Source of the DNA: Dehalococcoidales bacterium
GTDB lineage: Bacteria; Chloroflexota; Dehalococcoidia; Dehalococcoidales; RBG-16-60-22
NCBI GenBank assembly: GCA_030628245.1
Contig: DAOVRI010000055.1
Location: 1-10,111 of the forward strand
Direction: 5' to 3'
DNA: 10,111 bases
Part shown: positions 8,097-10,111 of the stretch, piece by piece
Numbering within the stretch: the stretch's first letter is position 1
Layout of the letters: each line of letters opens with the position of its first letter
Translations under genes and position numbers: made by a program
Notes under the pieces: model-generated
Databases searched by the model: none
Told to the model about the DNA's origin: nothing
The model's input: only the letters and a program-made list of their open reading frames with translations

Positions 8097-8771
8097 ATGG
8101 AAGTGGTCGTACCGGCTAAGCCGGAGCCAATCAAGCTGGATATTGAAAGTGCCGCCTTGATTGTGGTCGATATGCAAAATACCTTCTGTAAAAAGGGGGG
8201 GCTTTTTGACTATCAAGGGGCACTTGATGAAACAAAGGTGAAGCATATCATTGACAGGGATAAGAAGGTAATCGAGGCGTGCCGACATAAAGGGATAAAG
8301 GTCATTTATCTCAGAATGGGCTATCGACCCGACCTTTCCGACGCCGGGGGACAGGAATCCCCTAACTACCATAAAGAACTCGGGTTGGTGGTCATGCGTA
8401 GACATCAGGAGTTGAACGATAAATTTCTGATTATCGGCACCTGGGGTTGGGAAATAATTGACGAACTTAAGCCTCAGCCAGGCGACATAGTCGTCGACAA
8501 GCACAGGTACAGTGGCTTCACTAATACTGAGCTTGATACCATCCTGGGGGCATACAATATTAAATACTTGTTGTTTATCGGGCTCGCTACCAACGTTTGC
8601 GTCGAGTCAACGCTCCGGGATGCCTATTTTCATGAGTATTTTCCCGTTCTGATAAGTGATGGCTGTGGCAATATCGGTCCGGAATTCACCCAGGAAGCTA
8701 CCATCTGGAATGTCACTGAGGTTTTCGGATGGGTAACCACCTACCATGATTTGATTAAAGCCTTAAAGTAA
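8097..8771 (+). CDS. Isochorismatase-superfamily cysteine hydrolase, RutB-like
   Basis: This 224-residue protein has the catalytic triad of the superfamily: D25 (in LIVVDMQN), K135 (in VVDKHRYSGF) and nucleophile C168 (in GLATNVCVEST). Several blocks match RutB, the ureidoacrylate amidohydrolase of pyrimidine degradation, as I recall it: GG-x2-SPN-(F/Y)-HK, ELxPQPGDIV, RYSGFxNTxLDxIL, ATNVCVESTLRD and FGWV near the end. The expected reaction is hydrolysis of a carbamoyl or amide group from a small molecule in the cytoplasm. It lies 97 bases after the fold-five gene on the same strand, with GGAGG at 8083-8087. It may be co-transcribed or separately controlled. No other rut genes are visible, so the substrate may differ. 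N-carbamoylsarcosine amidohydrolases, which follow N-methylhydantoinases, belong to the same superfamily and are the main alternative. Confidence 0.85.
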   Translation: MEVVVPAKPEPIKLDIESAALIVVDMQNTFCKKGGLFDYQGALDETKVKHIIDRDKKVIEACRHKGIKVIYLRMGYRPDLSDAGGQESPNYHKELGLVVMRRHQELNDKFLIIGTWGWEIIDELKPQPGDIVVDKHRYSGFTNTELDTILGAYNIKYLLFIGLATNVCVESTLRDAYFHEYFPVLISDGCGNIGPEFTQEATIWNVTEVFGWVTTYHDLIKALK

Positions 8772-8795
8772 TGTCTCCGTTCGTTTAGTGTGGGC

Positions 8796-8826
8796 GGGAT
8801 TGAACATCCCCGAGGATTGTTCACCC
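8796..8826 (+). other. Stem-loop after the operon, weak terminator candidate
   Basis: GGG (8796-8798), TGAACA (8801-8806) and TCC (8807-8809) pair with GGA (8814-8816), TGTTCA (8818-8823) and CCC (8824-8826) around a CCGA loop, with small bulges. It lies 24 bases past the stop of the cysteine hydrolase gene, where an operon terminator would be expected. No T-tract follows, so a factor-independent terminator is not supported. It may instead protect the mRNA 3' end. Confidence 0.3.
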
Positions 8827-8830
8827 ATAA

Positions 8831-8956
8831 GATTGCACGATTGTCAGTATTGTTCAATCGCATTCAAGCAGGGGTAGAAAGCAGCTGGCGGAGCTGGAGA
8901 AGAAGCGGGAGGAGGAGAGGAAGAAAAAGGAGGAGGGAGGGGAGGGGCGAGGGTAA
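8831..8956 (+). pseudogene. Possible gene remnant: Lys/Glu-rich fragment without a start codon
   Basis: This plus-strand frame is open between TAA 8828-8830 and TAA 8954-8956 and contains no ATG, GTG or TTG codon. From 8876 its last 26 codons read as an almost purely charged helix (alternating ELEKK, REEER and KKKEE blocks), then Gly-rich. The composition resembles the end of a charged coiled-coil protein, so this may be the stranded 3' end of a lost gene. It may equally be a low-complexity purine expansion that only looks coding. A frame shifted relative to it, from an ATG at 8790, is also open but reads as glycine/arginine low complexity. No real gene is claimed here. Confidence 0.25.
8935..8953 (+). 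other. Canonical G-quadruplex motif within a 41-base purine run
   Basis: Four G-tracts (GGG 8935-8937, GGGG 8939-8942, GGGG 8944-8947, GGG 8951-8953) are separated by loops of one, one and three bases. This meets the usual G3+N1-7 rule. They end an uninterrupted purine run at 8907-8947. Such DNA could form a quadruplex or triplex on the plus strand. It sits at the boundary between the GC-rich operon and the AT-rich segment. Confidence 0.6.
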
Positions 8957-9040
8957 GTATTTACTTGGAATCATGATTGTTTTGTAGAGGGTATTCGAAA
9001 CAATAATATTGTGCTGCTATAAGATTACGTCATGTTGGTA

Positions 9041-9069
9041 TTGACAAATAGTCAATTTAGTGTTATATT
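9041..9069 (+). promoter_or_regulatory. Strong sigma70-type promoter for the small RNA, with overlapping inverted repeat
   Basis: A perfect TTGACA (9041-9046) is spaced 17 bases from TATATT (9064-9069), predicting a start near 9076. The -35 box lies inside a perfect inverted repeat, TTGAC (9041-9045), AAATA spacer, GTCAA (9051-9055), which could be a repressor site. Nothing protein-coding lies just downstream on this strand, so the promoter most likely serves the structured RNA. Confidence 0.65.
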
Positions 9070-9075
9070 ATGTAT

Positions 9076-9147
9076 GGTAAAGGTTCCCCTCTAGTGAAAG
9101 TGCCCAAGGGGCACTGCCGAAAGGCTAGCTAGAGGGGTCAATTTTTT
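9076..9147 (+). ncRNA. Small three-way-junction RNA next to DUF3800 gene
   Basis: The predicted transcript of about 70 bases folds compactly. P1 is a perfect 9-bp stem, CCCCTCTAG (9086-9094) with CTAGAGGGG (9129-9137). P2 is a perfect 7-bp stem, AGTGCCC (9099-9105) with GGGCACT (9109-9115), and an AAG loop. P3 is GCC (9116-9118), a GAAA tetraloop, then GGC (9123-9125). P2 and P3 abut directly, while TGAA and TAG join them to P1. A run of six T residues (9142-9147) follows P1 after a few bases, as in intrinsic termination. The GAAA tetraloop and T-tract both favour the plus strand, and a near-ideal promoter precedes it. The 3' end overlaps the stop of the convergent DUF3800 gene by two bases, so it is not a leader riboswitch for a downstream gene. 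Published 'DUF3800 RNA motifs' are structured RNAs near such genes, and this may be one or a new type. It matches no riboswitch or ribozyme consensus I know. Confidence 0.65.
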
Positions 9148-9808
9148 AATACCAAGTAACATTTCCACCTTTAAAAATGTCAAATTCGCTATTAACTAAT
9201 TTTTGTATTTTTTCATATGGTCGGCATTCGCCTCTTTCATTTTTAACATATATCGCCCAACTGCAGTAATCGACTATCTGTAAATAATAATGAGATACAG
9301 AAGAATGCATACATATAACGTAAGGTATATCACCTACATGTTTAGCCAATGACATTTTTATGGCTTTTTTCAGGGCATCTCTTTCACTTGCTTGCGACCC
9401 TTCTCTATCAATAAAAATAAATACTTTATCAAAACTGCTAACGTTGATGCCCTGTGGGTTAAAGGGATATTTTAACAGATATTCAATCATCTTCGGGTAG
9501 AAAATTTTAAGTGGCCGAATTTTTGGAGCGGTCTTTTTCTTTTCTACGATAACGCTATCTATTCTTAGTTCACTAAGGTTTTCGATAACATTAAAAACTT
9601 TGTCGCGAACTACCTGCCTATCCTCAGAAGCGTGGAAATACTCAATATCTATTCCTGTATTTATTAAGTCGTGTTTAAGCCTGTAGAGTTCTAAAACACC
9701 AGAATAAATATCGGCGCACATTATACTTGTAATGACTATATATTTAGTGCCCTTTAAAGAAAAATCATAGTTTCCAGATACGTCAATAAAAACATAAAGG
9801 TAATTCAT
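9146..9808 (-). CDS. DUF3800 family protein
   Basis: This 220-residue protein starts with the family's N-terminal block, FIDVSGN (7-13), where most members have DESG. The second residue is Val here, but D9 is kept. Further family marks are YFHASED (57-63), a hydrophobic strand ending in D134 (FIFIDREG) and LQIVDYCSWAI (176-186) with Q177 and D180. The fold is thought to be RNase H-like, with D9, D134 and D180 as candidate acidic metal ligands. A nuclease role is inference only. No signal peptide or membrane segment is seen. The gene is strikingly AT-rich beside the operon, with codons such as AAA, ATA and TTA frequent, which suggests separate, probably horizontal, origin. ATG 9808 is the natural start, but no Shine-Dalgarno precedes it. 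The gene converges with the small RNA, and their ends overlap by two bases. Confidence 0.8.
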   Translation of the reverse strand: MNYLYVFIDVSGNYDFSLKGTKYIVITSIMCADIYSGVLELYRLKHDLINTGIDIEYFHASEDRQVVRDKVFNVIENLSELRIDSVIVEKKKTAPKIRPLKIFYPKMIEYLLKYPFNPQGINVSSFDKVFIFIDREGSQASERDALKKAIKMSLAKHVGDIPYVICMHSSVSHYYLQIVDYCSWAIYVKNERGECRPYEKIQKLVNSEFDIFKGGNVTWY

Positions 9809-9903
9809 TATAGATATTAAATTAACATAAGTGTTGTGGTTTATTCAAATACTGCCATGTTCATTTATATTAATAGAAAATCTTAAAAAATTCTAATCTC
9901 CCC

Positions 9904-10056
9904 TCACTCCTTCTTCCTCTTCTCGATGGCGTCCTTATATATCTGCCCCAGGCCCTTGCCGTGCTTTTTAATGCGCGCTTTTTCCTTGCGCTGCTTCTCC
10001 TCGCGCTTTTCCTGGCGGGTATCTTCCGTATTATTTTTTGGCGACTCGCTGCTCAT
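9904..10056 (-). CDS. Small, highly basic hypothetical protein
   Basis: This 50-residue ORF, too short for usual ORF cut-offs, runs from ATG 10056 to TGA 9904-9906. After a polar N-terminus it is dominated by Lys, Arg and Glu (for example REEKQRKEKARIKKHGKG) and ends in KDAIEKRKKE. This suggests a charged helix that could bind nucleic acid or a partner. Its codon and base composition is GC-rich, like the operon and unlike the adjacent DUF3800 gene. Its start lies inside the end of the upstream partial gene, overlapping it by 26 bases in another frame, which favours translational coupling. The ribosome site is weak (AGCAGG just before the ATG). I do not recognise the family. Confidence 0.6.
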   Translation of the reverse strand: MSSESPKNNTEDTRQEKREEKQRKEKARIKKHGKGLGQIYKDAIEKRKKE

Positions 10057-10111
10057 CCTGCTCTATTACCAGTTCCTTGCGTAATTCGATTATCCTGTCC
10101 CGTATCAGTGC
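10031..10111 (-). CDS. 3' end of a gene cut by the window edge
   Basis: The frame is open from the right edge to TAA 10031-10033. It gives 26 residues of a charged helix (RDRIIELRKELVIEQDEQR) ending in AKK. It overlaps the start of the 50-residue basic gene by 26 bases on the same strand, a typical arrangement for two co-transcribed genes. Too little is visible to name the product. Confidence 0.45.
   Translation of the reverse strand, partial: ALIRDRIIELRKELVIEQDEQRVAKK

Noticed and set aside
8838..8860. CGATTG/CAATCG inverted repeat with 11-base spacing
   Set aside because: Six-base arms with a long loop are expected by chance at this length, and no context supports a role.
8790..8987. Plus-strand open frame of 65 codons through the purine tract
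   Set aside because: It reads mostly as Gly/Arg low complexity, has no Shine-Dalgarno, and its beginning lies in a stem-loop.
9086..9137. The structured RNA as a hammerhead or HDV-like ribozyme, or a purine-type riboswitch
   Set aside because: The hammerhead core (CUGAUGA and an unpaired GAAA) is absent because GAAA is a hairpin loop. No nested pseudoknot is evident, the arm loops are too short for purine-riboswitch loop contacts, and no gene lies downstream on this strand.
9086..9137. The same structure as a terminator for the DUF3800 gene on the minus strand
   Set aside because: The T-tract lies on the plus-strand 3' side. Read from the minus strand, the stem is followed by AACCTTTACC, not a T-run.

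Overview
The window looks like a bacterial chromosome segment of moderately high GC. A dense same-strand operon fills roughly 350-8770. A more AT-rich accessory segment, read mainly on the opposite strand, fills roughly 8990-10111. No rRNA, tRNA or other taxonomic marker is present. An anaerobe, perhaps Chloroflexota (Dehalococcoidia) or a desulfobacterial lineage, is only a low-confidence guess from gene style.

Region 1 (1-348) holds no recognisable gene. It ends in a good sigma70-type promoter (TTGACA 283-288, TATAAA 307-312) that reads into the operon.

Region 2 (349-7999) is a five-gene unit with gaps of 13 to 28 bases: HyuA-like ATPase subunit, small zinc-ribbon subunit (acetone carboxylase gamma type), second HyuA-like subunit, HyuB-like subunit, and a uroporphyrinogen-decarboxylase-fold protein. 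The order and approximate sizes (about 73, 14, 78, 76 and 36 kDa) match the five-subunit acetophenone carboxylase of Aromatoleum aromaticum (apcABCDE; 70, 15, 87, 75 and 34 kDa, from memory). The likely product is therefore a multi-subunit ATP-dependent carboxylase of the Apc/acetone carboxylase/hydantoinase family. The two HyuA-like subunits would activate the substrate and bicarbonate, and the HyuB-like subunit would carry the main catalytic chamber. The substrate cannot be read from the sequence. The first HyuA copy and the fifth gene have altered signature residues.

Region 3 (8000-8771) encodes a cysteine hydrolase of the isochorismatase superfamily, strikingly like RutB (ureidoacrylate amidohydrolase), with an intact Asp-Lys-Cys triad. 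Its place behind a HyuA/HyuB set keeps open the alternative that the operon opens a cyclic amide or ureide and then removes a carbamoyl group.

Region 4 (8772-9148) is intergenic but structured. It has a stem-loop, a purine-rich stretch encoding a Lys/Glu-rich fragment, a canonical G-quadruplex motif, and a compact small-RNA gene: a TTGACA-17-TATATT promoter, a three-way-junction RNA with a GAAA tetraloop, then a T-tract.

Region 5 (9146-10111, minus strand) carries an AT-rich DUF3800 gene that converges on the small RNA. Upstream of it are a 50-residue basic protein and the overlapping 3' end of another gene. Pairing a structured RNA with DUF3800 recalls the published 'DUF3800 RNA motifs' and is the most interesting signal in the window.
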